Assembly: GCA_037126765.1 (NCBI GenBank)
Contig: JBBCBC010000012.1
Coordinates: 3,472,001 to 3,536,000, forward strand
Direction: 5' to 3'
Source: Stenogyne calaminthoides
Lineage: Eukaryota > Streptophyta > Magnoliopsida > Lamiales > Lamiaceae
DNA: 64,000 nucleotides
The notes beneath the pieces are model-generated. The model did not search any database and had not been told where the DNA came from. It worked only from the letters and a program-made list of their open reading frames with translations. Shown here in pieces: positions 45,984 to 56,960 of this stretch. Position 1 is the stretch's first letter, and each line of letters begins with the position of its first letter. A program made the position numbers and the translations under genes.

Positions 45984-45989
45984 GGAGAT

Positions 45990-46427
45990 TGTTGGGATTG
46001 TTGGAGCCTGAGTGAACGGGGAAGTCAGAGGACGGGAGACGCTCGACCAAGCATTGTGGTCGAGCACATCTGCTCGATCGAGCACCTCGATTTCCAGAGC
46101 CGAGTAGGCGCTCGAGCAGGCAACGTGATCGAGCGGAACCACTCGACCAAGGCCCGTGGTCGAAGCGGAACCACTCGACCAAGGCCCGTGGTCGAGCGGG
46201 TTTCGCAGCCAGTTCGCAGAATTAGGGCTTCAGCCCATGTCTTCATTTAAATACCTTGACTCATTGTATTTGGCTCTTTGCACGAAAAAAACACGAAAAA
46301 AGTGAATCTCCTGGCTTGGTAGTGCCCCCAGACGTAGTCATTCCTGACGAACTGGGTAACCAAATTGTTTGTCTCTAAATTTCTAGTTCTATTATTTTCT
46401 CCATAATTGCTTGTTTAATTCCTAACA
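45990..46427 (+). repeat. 3' LTR of element 1 (Tork/Tnt1-like), 438 bp
   Basis: Starts TGTTGGGATTG after the polypurine-tract remnant GGAGAT and ends TTAATTCCTAACA. It contains R/U5-like sequence 'GACGTAGTCATTCCTGACGAACTGGGTAACC', broken here as GACGTAGTCATTCC and GAACTGGGTAACC, which follows the pattern of Tork LTRs. It carries palindromic CTCGACCA/TGGTCGAG repeats. It marks the right end of the nested block. Confidence 0.82.
46038..46200 (+). repeat. Palindromic tandem repeats in the element 1 LTR
   Basis: GCTCGACCAAGCATTGTGG and two copies of CGGAACCACTCGACCAAGG each pair with a following GTGGTCGAG, giving three short hairpins. A TGCTCGATCGAGCA palindrome lies among them. Confidence 0.8.
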
Positions 46428-46657
46428 CTTTGCACCCTTCTTCAGCAATGCCTATATATAATTTATGAAATTAATATGGCTTATTTATTTTGTTTTCAAA
46501 AAAATATGAAATGTACTTTATTTGTTACAAGAAAGGGAAAATTAATTTTTTTAGGCCACTATCTCATGAGGTTTGTAAAACTAGGACACTTTCTTTAAGG
46601 GCTTACAATATTAGGATGCTATTTTTATGGGATTCAAAACTAGGAAACTATTTAATA
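46428..46657. other. AT-rich flank with ~30-bp degenerate repeat
   Basis: No gene seen. At 46552-46655 a unit of about 30 bp starting TAGG(A/C)NACTAT is repeated 3.5 times (starts 46552, 46582, 46612, 46641). Part of it recurs inverted near 49557-49587. Confidence 0.55.
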
Positions 46658-47005
46658 CTCCCTCGTCTACCAATTTTATGCCCAGTTAACACTAAAAGAA
46701 AAAAGGACTAGTATCATATTTTTTTTGATACTAAAGATGAAATATTTGATACAAAAGAGCTTTGGTATCATATATTTTCTGATAAACATCCGATACTTAT
46801 ACCCCAGATTCTAAAGATCTCGTATAAAAAAAAAGTTATGATACTAAATGCTTGATATTTAGTATCAGAAAATCACTTACTATCGGATGATGGTATCAAT
46901 ATTTTTTGATACAATATTATATTTATAGTATCTGAGAAAAAATGTTCTGATGCTAAAGGCTTGAGCTAATACAAAAGAATAAGATTTAGTATCAGTAAAT
47001 ATATC

Positions 47006-49197
47006 GGGATTTAAATCGATTTGGTCCCATAACTTTGGACCTTTATTAAAATGGTCCCGTAAGTATCACATGTTTCAATTTAGTCCCGTATGTTTTTAAT
47101 TTGTGCCAATTTAGTCCCAAATCGCCGGAGACCGGTCAAACCACACAAAAATGACGTCGTTTTAGGGGCGTGTGTTACACGCGCCCCTAATTTCGATCGG
47201 GAAATGCAGATTTGTAAAGATTTGGACACATGGCGCGCCACATGTGTATTATTCCTATTAAAAATAATAATAAAAAAATTAAAATTACACTTCATTAAAT
47301 ATGGATTAAAATAAATCAGAATTAAAATAAATATATATCAAATTAAATTAAATATATATTCCAATATCAGAATAATATTAAATAAAAAAATAAATCAAAA
47401 TTAAATGAAAAAAGGAAGTACATCACACCCAAAATTAAAATTAAAATCAGAAACAAAAATGAGAATGAAAAATCGCAAAAATTTTAACCCCAAGTACTCA
47501 AACAAGATTGAAATTATACTAACACCCCAAATCAGCCAAAATAAAAAAAAATACTCTAACACCCCAAATTGAAAACCAATGAACCCTAATTTCAAATTAA
47601 TTTTAATAAAAAAAAAACCAAAATCGAAATTACCCGGAAACAACCTCCAAAACTAATCAATTGGATTGCAATTACAGAGATAAAAAAACAAAACAAAAAA
47701 ATCGAATTGAACTTTAGGATGAAAGGTCACACATTGATTTTATAAACCCTAATCCCCAATTCGCGAATCAAAACTGGTGGAAGCCATTGAAGAACAATCG
47801 AAACCACGACCCAGATCGGTGAAATGCCACTGCAACAGGGATGCCATTGTCGTCACAAGTTGGAGGGAAAGAAACGTAGGCGGAGATTCAACCGAGAGCT
47901 CCAACCTCCACACAGATTGCGACGCGTGCACCAGCACACCATCTCCGAGTTCACTCATCTCTATCCCCCGAGTCGACTCTGCATCAACTCGTCCCAATCA
48001 TCAGATCTCAACCGAGTTATCCTCTACGAACCCCCCATCCCCTGGGATCTACCTCCCCTACCAGAATCCAAGGCGACAGAAATCACTAAAGATGATGACG
48101 ACAGCTGCTGTAAACATCACTTTATTCGCCACAAGTTTGTTCTTCGTCGTCGTCTCGATTCTCCCCATTTCGTCCGTAAAAAAATATGTATAAAAAAATA
48201 AGAAAGGGATCCATCCATTAACAAATTTGGGAAAATGTTTCAGAGAGGAAATGAGTGGCGAGACTGGTTGAGTTTGGATTGGGTGGAGCGTGGGACTGAT
48301 TTGGGGTTTGTTAGGGATGAAGACAAGGATTTAATTAGGTTTGTTATTTATTTTAATGTTATACTTTTTTTTTGTTACTTTTAATTTGCTTTTCAATTAA
48401 GAAAATTATATGTCATTTTATAATTGATTTATATATTTGAAATTGAATTTTATATAAATTTTTTATTTTAATTGTTAATTGTTAATTATTAGATTTACAT
48501 TCAATTTTTTCTTAAAATCATACCTTTTTTAAAAAAAAAATCAGACTTTCAAATAATTTCCCAAATTTTATATATTTCTTTTCGTAGATTCTTGTATTTT
48601 TAATATAATTTTCCAGATTTTATATATATATAATTTTTTTATTTTGTATTTTTAATATAGTTTAATTAATAGACTTTTAGGATTTATTAATATAATTTTT
48701 TAGGATTTAATAATTGTTTACTGTATTTTTAGAGCTTATTAAAAGTTTAAAAATATTTTTTTACAATTTATTAATATTTTTAATAGTTTATAGAATTTTG
48801 TGAAGTGCAGTTTAGTTAAATTGGTTTAATTTTGTTTTTTTTTAATTGTATTCTGAAATTTTAATATATATTTAATTTAAATTTGATTTATTTTATTTGT
48901 AATTAATGATGTGTAATTTTTATTTTCGTTTTTTATTTTTTTTAATCGGTAAAATACACATGTGGAGTGTCACGTGTTCAAATCGAAGCAAGTCAGCATT
49001 TCCGGCCAGAAATTAGGAGCGTGTGTGGTACACTCCCCTAAAACGATGCCGTTTTAGTGTAGTTTGACCGGTCTTCGGCGTCTTGGGACTAAATTGGCAC
49101 AAATTTAAAACATACGAGACTAAATTGAAACATGTGATATATACGGGACCATTTCAATAAAGGTCCAAAGTTATGGGACCAAATCGATTTAAATCCC
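47006..49197. mobile_element. Mutator-like element with ~180-bp terminal inverted repeats
   Basis: Inverted repeats start GGGATTTAAATCGATTTGG on both ends (47006-47190 and 49020-49197). A perfect 9-bp target duplication AAATATATC lies at 46997-47005 and 49198-49206. The 2.2-kb body has no transposase but a less AT-rich, gene-like segment at 47760-48350; the rest (48350-48950) is very AT-rich. Confidence 0.9.
47777..48201 (+). pseudogene. Possible captured gene fragment (GRF-type zinc finger) in the Mutator-like element
   Basis: The frame from 47777 gives RSVKCHCNRDAIVVTSWRE; the C-x-C, TSW and following N-x-G resemble plant GRF zinc fingers, and after a one-base slip the next residues read RRFN. 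A hydrophobic stretch ITLFATSLFFVVVSILPI near the end could be a membrane helix, as in small plant GRF proteins. The frame is not conserved over its length. Capture by a Mutator element (Pack-MULE) is the likely source; no parent gene is in the window. Confidence 0.45.
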
Positions 49198-49431
49198 AAA
49201 TATATCTGATACTAAAAATGACATTTTTTGTAGTGTGACTTTTACACACGTTTTTGCGAGCGAGTTTTGTATTAGTAATTGAAATGATAAAATGACTTTT
49301 AAGGATAAGCCCCTCATCTGTCATACCCCTCCTTAAAAGTCATTTTATCATTTCAATTACTAATACAAAACTCGCTCACAAAAACGCGTGTAAAAGTCAA
49401 CTGGGCATAAAATTGGTGGACAGAGGGAGTA

Positions 49432-49612
49432 GTAATCTTTTAAGTTGGGCTCTCACCAAATGCAGGCCAAATCTCACACTGGAATCCAAGCCCAATTTGA
49501 GCCCTCACGTAAGATTTGACCCACATTTTGTGAAATTTGACCTAAATTTGCCCAATTTAAAAGATAGTGTCCTAGTTTTGCAAGCTTGTCAATGAACAAA
49601 TAAGTTGCATAC
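49432..49612 (-). other. Remnant of GDSL gene intron
   Basis: Follows the splice-donor-like sequence of the GDSL exon (CTACAG then GTATGC on the minus strand). No further exon before the MITE; downstream exons are absent from the window. Confidence 0.5.
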
Positions 49613-50244
49613 CTGTAGAAAATCCGTGACACTTTTGATGACAAGTTGTTGGACGGTTTGGGTTGGAACCTTAGACCCAATACTATATAAATAATCATTG
49701 GCCCCCATTTCTCCAATCCAAATCAACGCATCATTAAACACAGCTTCACATTCCCTCGCGTGCTTGCAGAATCCACACACCCTTTTCCTTTCAGCACTCC
49801 CTCGAACCACTCGAGCTCAGTCGAAAGTGACTGCGGAATAACGGCCAACGGCATTTTGTGCCTAACAAAGAAACCGTGATCAATAGCCGTGGAGGCGGAG
49901 ACGGCAAAGTTGACGCCGTGCGATCTCCTTGAATTCCTGTCCAGGTACGGAGGCAGCAAGGGCAGGGAGAGGGACTCCATGAGAAAGTCGACGACCAAAC
50001 GGCAGTCGGAAAAGCGGTTGGTAGGGTGGTGGAAGTAGGTACGGCCGTAGGGCGGGTTCGAAACGTATATGAACCCGCCCGGGACCGTGCTGGACTTGGT
50101 GTTGCCGGTGTCGGTGTACGAGTCTCCGAAGGCGTACACATTTTTGAAATGGAGCTTAGGGTTTGTGGCTTCTTTTGCATGTGTTGATGAAAAAGAAATT
50201 AGAAGTAGTGTGATGATTGTGAGGGAGAAAAGGGGGGAAACCAT
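49613..50244 (-). pseudogene. GDSL esterase/lipase, first exon, frameshifted
   Basis: Starts at 50244 with a signal peptide (SLTIITLLLISFSSTHA), then block I YAFGDSYTDTGNTKS with the nucleophile serine (codon 50119-50121), VSNPPYGRTYF, and GVNFAVSAS (block II region). A frameshift at about 49755-49775 moves the frame to the one encoding ECEAVFNDALIWIGEMGANDY (block III), and the exon ends at a donor-like site. GDSL enzymes are secreted hydrolases of esters in walls and cutin. The later exons with the catalytic Asp-His are missing, so it is probably dead. It is more GC-rich than its surroundings, as expected for a host gene. Confidence 0.85.
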
Positions 50245-50316
50245 TAGTGTATAAACATAACAGTCGGTACTGATGGTGCATAAATCGTGTGGGAGTTTTT
50301 GGTTAGAAGTTTATGG

Positions 50317-50326
50317 CTATAAATAG
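50317..50326 (-). promoter_or_regulatory. TATA-like box of the minus-strand GDSL gene
   Basis: The minus strand reads CTATTTATAG about 75 bp before the ATG at 50244. Confidence 0.4.
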
Positions 50327-50614
50327 TGGACATTTTTTTAATCAGTGTAGCCAGGTTTTTATCCGAGAATTTATTGCGTAATGATTGCTGAATTAGTCAA
50401 CGGTTATTCTAATTGTCCAGATTTTATCCCAACCCGATAAAGATACTTTCATAGATTCTATCCGGACAGATATTGAATATTTTTTTCGGTCATGTAATTT
50501 AACCATTATTATAGTTTTGGTTTAATCGATTTTTAAATTTTGATTTTCGTTCGATAATTTACATAAATCAAAATAAAAAATTAATAAAAGTGTGTAAGTA
50601 ATAGAACAAAAATA

Positions 50615-50852
50615 CTCTCTCCATCCACAAAAAATTGTGCTCATTTCGTTTTGACATGTTGTACAGAAAGATAAATTAAGTACATTTATGGACACAATTT
50701 TTTTATCTTCATCGTCCAACAATCACTTAATTATTCAAGTTATCATTATACTTTACTCACAATCAATTATGTTATTCATAAATAAATTTAATTTACTTTT
50801 CCGTAGAACATGTCAAAACGAAATTGAGCACAGTTTTAGTGAACGGATGGAG
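50615..50852. mobile_element. Stowaway MITE, 238 bp
   Basis: Inverted ends (CTCTCTCCATCCACAAAAAA left; complement CTCCATCCGTTCACTAAAAC right) continue as GTGCTCA...CGTTTTGACATGTT on both sides, with TA at 50613-50614 and 50853-50854. It differs in sequence from the MITE at 46658. Confidence 0.88.
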
Positions 50853-50854
50853 TA

Positions 50855-52067
50855 AAATTTAAAAGTCAAAATTAAAATAATCAAAAAAATCGAAAATATA
50901 TAAGTTATACGATAAAAATTAAAATGTAAAGATCAATATGGCATAAACTAAAAAATGGCAAAATATCGGGATGGAAATTTCTTTTTTCTCCAAAAGTAAC
51001 ATGGCAGGTCATGAATGAAATCAAGTATGACAAAGTCTCATGTGCAATTGATGCACGTAAGATCCGTTCACTCGCTTCAATCCTACATATGTATCCACAG
51101 AATATGTTTAATATATTTCAATCGGTCAAGTATTTTTTAATTGAGTCATTCAATTGTATGAATGACGGTGCACTTGGGTGCACAAAAGACCCACTCAATC
51201 AGTATTAATGAATATTTAATGATTGCTAAATTAGTAAGCAATCATTTTTTTTTAATTAGGCAGATTCGGCTCGGCAGATAAGGATATCGTACGGCAGGTC
51301 ATAAACTAGATATATTAGCATTAACGAATATTTAATTGTTGATAAATTAGTAAACAAGTTATTATACTAATAATTAGTCAGATTTTTTCCGTACGGATAA
51401 AGATAAAATGCCAGGTCATAAACTAGGTAAATTAATTTTTAATGAATATTTAATGATTGATAAAATATTAAACGGTTATGCACACGAAATGTCATTGTTG
51501 TGCATACGTACTATCACGTTTGTGCGTATAAAATGTCACTGTTTGAAAATTAAGCATTTTTTAAACAACGATATTTTGTACGCACAACAGTGATACTGAA
51601 AAAAAAAATTAAAAATTGCGTGAACTTGGGTTCACAGGTTACTACTCTTATTTATTTTTTAAAATTTCCAAAATAGTTAAATCGATTTATTTCATTTTTA
51701 AATTAGTAAAAAAAAATAAGTTTAAAATAAAATTGAACAACCGCCCACACTATTTTTAAATCTGATCACATCATTGGCCGCCACCACTTCCAAAAGAATC
51801 ATCTCTTAACCAGGAAACAAACCCCTCAATCAATGTATGTATGATGGTGTGTTTACTCATCTGTAGTGAGTTGCGATTTTAAAATTAGATTATTACGTAG
51901 TTCGCGATTTTTCAGTTTCTTTACGTCTCGATTCTAGCCGATTTTATGTCAAGGCGTGGGAAGTGCCACATCATTCTCTTCCTCTCGTCGAATCCATTAT
52001 TTTGATGCCAAATACGACTCATTGCGTATACTACATCTAATACCTGGCCTATTAAAAAAATCCAATG
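50855..52067. other. AT-rich intergenic DNA, no gene seen
   Basis: Only short chance ORFs. A loose inverted repeat with GTGCATACGTACTATCACG and TGTACGCACAACAGTGATAC lies near 51480-51596, and TGAATATTTAATGATTG recurs three times (51209, 51320, 51440 regions). Confidence 0.6.
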
Positions 52068-52156
52068 AAAATTGAGGCACACTTGCATGAGACCATCTCA
52101 CAGTAACATAATTTGAGCATTGACGCTTTAACATTTCGGGCATGAATCCGTCTCAT
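52068..52156 (+). repeat. Dispersed repeat, copy 1 (GAGACSRTCTCA motif)
   Basis: GAGGCACACTTGCATGAGAC ... GAGCATTGACGCTTTAACA matches 61803-61935 in complement (GTGCCTC, GAGATCGTCTCATG, AAACGTCAATGCCC). Likely fragments of one repeat family. Confidence 0.6.
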
Positions 52157-52963
52157 AAAAGTTTTTGTCATGGAAGTCATTTTATAGAGGTAGAGGGTGG
52201 TGTTTGTTGGGTAGTGGAGATGAGATAAGTCCCAGAGTGAATATTTTAAAATTCGAAAATTCGTACAGAATTTCTGTACAAATTTATCTTTTTGTACTGA
52301 AGGGAAATTTTATTTTATAACGGAGCGGATCGCATCAGAGCGGAGATATACACAGTTTTTTTATTTTTTTTATACTAGAAAAATACATAAAAAGTAACGC
52401 AAAATAAATTAAAGTAGTATTTTAACGGTATTGAGTAGCCAAAATTCAGTAAAATTACAATAAAATGAATAAAATAGTGCAATTATTCATACTTAATAAT
52501 AAATTGGGATGATTATTCAATACTTAATATTAGATTGAAAATTGATTATGACAATTTAATAATAGATTGAATCATGCATGTATTTGTTTGAAATTATTAT
52601 TTAATACATAAAATTAATAGATTTCTTTTCTGGCAGGTAAAAATAGATTGAGATAATAATAGCATAATAATATATGATAATGATTAATGTTATGATTGAA
52701 TTTTTATCCAAAAGTAAATAAATTTTCATTAAAAAAGCTGAAATAATCCAGATGGATAAGAAGAAGTCCGAATTGGACGATCACAAAGCATTATAATAAG
52801 GATTTGACTTTGCATTAAAGCTGGTTCATGTGCCACTTAAAATGTTATTCTCTTGCCCAAACAGTTATTCTCTTGGTTAAAAAAGAATAAAATTAAAAAT
52901 CTTGATAAAAAAAATCTTTTTAAATAAGAAGGGGCTAAAAATGGGAATTTTCTCAAAAATATG
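52157..52963. other. AT-rich intergenic DNA, no gene seen
   Basis: No coding frame of note; short repeats of ATTGATTATGACAATTTAATAA type only. Confidence 0.6.
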
Positions 52964-53504
52964 TGATACATATTTATTAAAAGTGAGAATTTTATGACAT
53001 TTTTATATAAAAAACATATGATGCATTAAAAAAAATACAAAAAGTATATGACACATATTTATTAGAAGTGAAAATTTAATGAATGCATCTAGTCTAATGG
53101 CAATGTTAGCTCACTTGCTCACAAGAGGTCTCGGGTTTGAACCTTAGTGCATGAAAATATTATTGAAATCCAGCTATCGCTTGCCCCATGTTTAAATTAA
53201 AAAAAATTTGATACATATTTATTAAAAGTGCGAATTTTATGACATTTTTATTTTCAATTAATTACATTTAAAAAATATATGATGCATTAAAAAAGTACAA
53301 AAAATATATAAATATATATTTATTAAAAGTGAAAATTTAATGAATGAATCATCTAGCTTAATGGCAAATTGGCAATGTTAACACACTTTCACACAAGAGG
53401 TCCCATGTCCAAACCTTGCTGCATGCAAATATTTTTGAAACCGCGCTATCGCGCATCCCATGTTTAAATTTAAAAAATATAAAAAATATATGATGTATAT
53501 TTAT
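52964..53504 (+). repeat. Tandem SINE-like repeat, two units of ~246 bp
   Basis: Units begin GATACATATTTATTA at 52964 and 53210. Each contains TCTAGTCTAATGGCAATG and GGTCTCGGGTTTGAACCTT, which resemble the A and B boxes of a tRNA-derived promoter, then a shared tail ATGTTTAAATT. A third unit resumes at 56717 beyond the inserted LTR element. Confidence 0.65.
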
Positions 53505-56500
53505 TGTTGGTCCTTAAAAACCCGATTTAAAACTCGTAAAATCTCAATGGGAGGTGACTTAATTTTTTTTTTTCGAATGTGTTATGCAGATTTGCTAAAG
53601 TATGTATGACAGTTAATATGAAAGCAAATAAGAACACACGTATTTTTATAGTGGTTCGGACAACTCGTCCTACATCCACTCTTCCCTTCAAGGGGCACCA
53701 ACTTAACCAACAGATGTTTACCGAGTTCTCACTCAAACGGGACTTATCACCCTCTAAGGGATCGCCTACCCTCCCTTTTGGGATTGCTTAGATGTTTACC
53801 GAGTTCTCACTCAAACGGGACTTATCACCCTCTAAGGGATCGCCTACCCTCCCTTTCGGGATTGCTAGATGTTTACCGAGTTCGCACTCACCTACAAACT
53901 TAACCGACTGATTTGGGTAAGGTTTGTTTGGTTTCCAACTAGGTTGAGATTTTCCCTTACATTTGTTTAGCCTCAATGCTAAGGATGGGAAAATCTCTCT
54001 AAGCTTAGGATATAACATTTGTGCTTAGATCTAGGGTAGAACACTTTTGAATATATGTGTGTATTTCTTGCTCTGTGTTCTATGAATAGAGTTGCTTGAA
54101 TATTTGGCTTTAATTTCACTTTGCAGACCTCCATTAGCTTCTTTTGAAGATAGTGCAATGTATTTATAGTGTTGATTTAAATATTACCGTTGGAAAGTAA
54201 TATTCAAATCCATACTAATAACTTCCAAATTTTTCTTTGTCCTTTTTTTGACTTTTCCTCGCAGTTTTATGTCACATCAATATGTGTATTGTCTTCTTAT
54301 CGGCCAGTTGCATTTGTGTCTAATCTGATCCGATCAATAGCTTAGATTATCGCTCATCTCTTCCGATTATGGTCGTTCGATTCGTATACGATTGGGTCCG
54401 CAGAATATGGTCCCAGAGAAATGGTCTGCAGATTTGTTCTCGATTCGACAAGACAAAGATCGACAAGACAACATCAGTCGCAGAAGATCGGTCAATCAGA
54501 TCCGGTCAAGAAGATCGTCACCGCACTTAGTCAAGAAGACGTCACCAGACTCGGGTCAAGAAGATCAGTCACCAGATCTCGTCAAGAAAGATCAGTCACC
54601 AGACTGGCCAAGAATATCAGTCACCAGATCTCGTCACCAGATTTGGTCAAGAAGATCAGTCACCAGACTCGTCAAGAATATCAGTCACCAGATTCAGAAC
54701 TCGATCAAGATCAGATCACCTTCCAGATCACCGTCGATCAAGATCATTCACCGCATCAGATCTTTGCATCAACATTTCTTCTTCAAAAATCAGCATGTTT
54801 CTTCTTGTTCAGCTCATCAGTTTACTCGGAACTCATCCTACTCATCTGATCTCGATCAGCCTCGTCTGCAGCCTCGTCTGATCTCGATCATCTTCGTCTG
54901 ATTTTGTGAGTTCCCCCTCAATTTGTTCTCTCGTTCCCCCTCAACTTGTTATCTGTAGATTATCTTAAATAACACAAGTTGATAATGTTTTGGCATAATT
55001 AATCAAAACTAAAATATCCCAACAATTTCCCCCTTTTTGATAATGATGCCAAAACTAACTAACAATAAAAATATTCGAGAAAAACAGTGTTAGTTAAACA
55101 AGAGAAATAATGAAGAACATTGTTTTCATTTTAAAAATGAGAAGATGATTGTCAACCTCCATGAATTTTATAAAATTTATGCATTTTAAACTAAATGGGT
55201 TTTAACAGAAAAAGATCAGTTCAGGTGTTCACATTAAAATCTAGTGAACTTTTGAACCCTTGCTTTGATACCACTTGTTGGTCCCGAAAAACCCGATTTA
55301 AAACTCGTAAAATCTCAATGGGAGGTGACTTAATTTTTTTTTTTCGAATGTGTTATGCAGATTTGCTAAAGTATGTATGACAGTTAATATGAAAGCAAAT
55401 AAGAACACACGTATTTTTATAGTGGTTCGGACAACTCGTCCTACATCCACTCTTCCCTTCAAGGGGCACCAACTTAACCAACAGATGTTTACCGAGTTCT
55501 CACTCAAACGGGACTTATCACCCTCTAAGGGATCGCCTACCATCCCTTTTGGGATTGCTTAGATGTTTACCGAGTTCTCACTCAAACGGGACTTATCACC
55601 CTCTAAGGGATCGCCTACCCTCCCTTTCGGGATTGCTAGATGTTTACCGAGTTCGCACTCTCCTACAAACTTAACCGACTAATTTGGGTAAGGTTTGTTT
55701 GGTTTCCAACTAGGTTGAGATTTTCCCTTACATTTGTTTAGCCTCAATGCTAAGGATGAGAAAATCTCTCTAAGCTTAGGATATAACATTTGTGCTTAGA
55801 TCTAGGGTAGAACACTTTTGAATATATGTGTGTATTTCTTGCTCTGTGTTCTATGAATGGAGTTGCTTGAATATTTGGCTTTAATTTCACTTTGCAGATC
55901 CTCAATTAGCTTCTTTTGAAGATAGTGCAATGTATTTATAGTGTGGATTTAAATATTACCGTTGGAAAATAATATTCAAATCCATACTAATAACTTCCAG
56001 TTTTTCTTTGTCCTTTTGCACTTTTCCCTGCAGCTTTATGTCACATCAATATGTGTGTTGTCTTCTTATTGGCCAGCTGATTTTGTGTGTTTAACGGATC
56101 TGATCACCGTCGACATCGCTCATCTCTTCCGATTACGGTCGTCGATCTGGTATATAGATTTACGGTCTCTTGAAATATGGTCCATAGAAATCTGGTCTGC
56201 GCAGATTTACGTCTCCTTATCGATCGACAAACAGATCGATCGGACAACATCAGTCGAGATCATCCGTCAACTGAATCTGTCAAGAAGATCGTCACCAGAT
56301 CGGGTCACATCGATCATTTCACCAGATCCGTCAAGAATATCAGTCAATCAGATCCGTCACCAGATCCGTTAGCAAAGATCGTCACCAGACTCGTCAAGAA
56401 TATCAGTCACCAGATCTGTCACCAGATTCGCAAATCGCTGACAAGATCATTTCTTTGCATCGATCTTTGCGATCAGCATTTCTTCTTAAAAAATCAACAT

Positions 56501-56716
56501 GTTTCTTCTTGTTCAGCTCATCAGTTTACTCGGAACTCATCCTACTCATCTGATCTTGATCAGCCTCGTCTGATCTCGATCATCTTCGTCTGATTTTGTG
56601 AGTTCCCCCTCAATTTGTTCTCTCGTTCCCCCTCAACTTGTTATCTGTAGATTATCCTAAATAACACAAGTTGATAATGTTTTGGCATAATTAATCAAAA
56701 CTAAAATATCCCAACA
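53505..56716 (-). mobile_element. Non-autonomous Sirevirus-like LTR element with 251-bp internal region
   Basis: LTRs at 53505-55024 (1,520 bp) and 55276-56716 (1,441 bp), plus-strand ends TGTTGGTCC and TATCCCAACA, with perfect target duplication TTTAT (53500-53504, 56717-56721). The internal 55025-55275 holds only a polypurine tract (complement ATTTCCCCCTTTTTGAT), AT-rich spacer and a primer binding site (55262-55273, complement TGGTATCAAAGC). No coding capacity. Polypurine tract and LTR block match the Sirevirus element at 22331-37120, a plausible source of proteins. Confidence 0.92.
53712..53889 (-). repeat. 78-bp tandem repeat in the LTR
   Basis: Units start AGATGTTTACCGAGTTCTC at 53712, 53790 and 53867 (partial). 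The other LTR has the same array from about 55484. Related, diverged units occur at 7114-7290. Confidence 0.88.
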
Positions 56717-56960
56717 TTTATTATAAATGAAAATTTTATAAATGAATCAACTAGTCTAATGGCAATGCTAGCTCACTTGCTTACAATACGTCTTGGGTTT
56801 AAACCCTATTGCACACAAAATTTTATAATTTTAAAACATACTTTTAGCGAGGGTAGTTTTGCCCTCGTTAACTAGAGGTATTAAATTTTACAATTTTAAA
56901 ACTGGCTTTTAGTGAGGGCAGTTTTGCATGTTTAAATTAATAAAAATATGATACATATTT
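56717..56960 (+). repeat. Third SINE-like unit, continuation beyond the LTR element
   Basis: ACTAGTCTAATGGCAATGC ... GGGTTTAAACCC repeats the box-like parts of the units at 52964-53504 and ends in GATACATATTTATTAGAAG, the start of a further unit. Confidence 0.6.

Larger units (their letters stand above)
46690..49235. mobile_element. Small non-autonomous CACTA element, split by a Mutator-like element
   Basis: Begins CACTAAAAGAAAAA and ends TTTTTTGTAGTG; flanks TAA (46687-46689) and TGA (49236-49238) fit a 3-bp target duplication with one change. Without the Mutator insert it is about 345 bp, made of repeated GATACTAAA/TAGTATC motifs like the subterminal repeats of the CACTA end at 62586. No transposase. 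Confidence 0.78.
46658..49429. mobile_element. Stowaway-type hairpin MITE, split by a CACTA element
   Basis: The outer ends CTCCCTCGTCTACCAATTTT and the complement at 49410-49429 (GGTGGACAGAGGGAG) form terminal inverted repeats of Stowaway type, flanked by TA at 46656-46657 and 49430-49431. Without the insert (46690-49238) the MITE is about 225 bp and almost wholly palindromic: 49239-49310 pairs with 49325-49400 around a short loop. Confidence 0.85.

Noticed and set aside
53090..53170. tRNA gene
   Set aside because: B-box-like sequence but no cloverleaf or acceptor stem; it recurs in tandem, so SINE-like.
53579..53791. 70-codon ORF repeated at 55350-55562
   Set aside because: It is repeated only because both lie in paired LTRs; it crosses the 78-bp repeat and has no domain.
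54392..54901. Ser/Arg-rich 169-codon ORF with repeated 'RRSVTR' (also 56177-56593)
   Set aside because: Product of short repeats (TCAAGAAGATCGTCACCAGA) within the U3 of LTRs, readable in several frames; not a protein.
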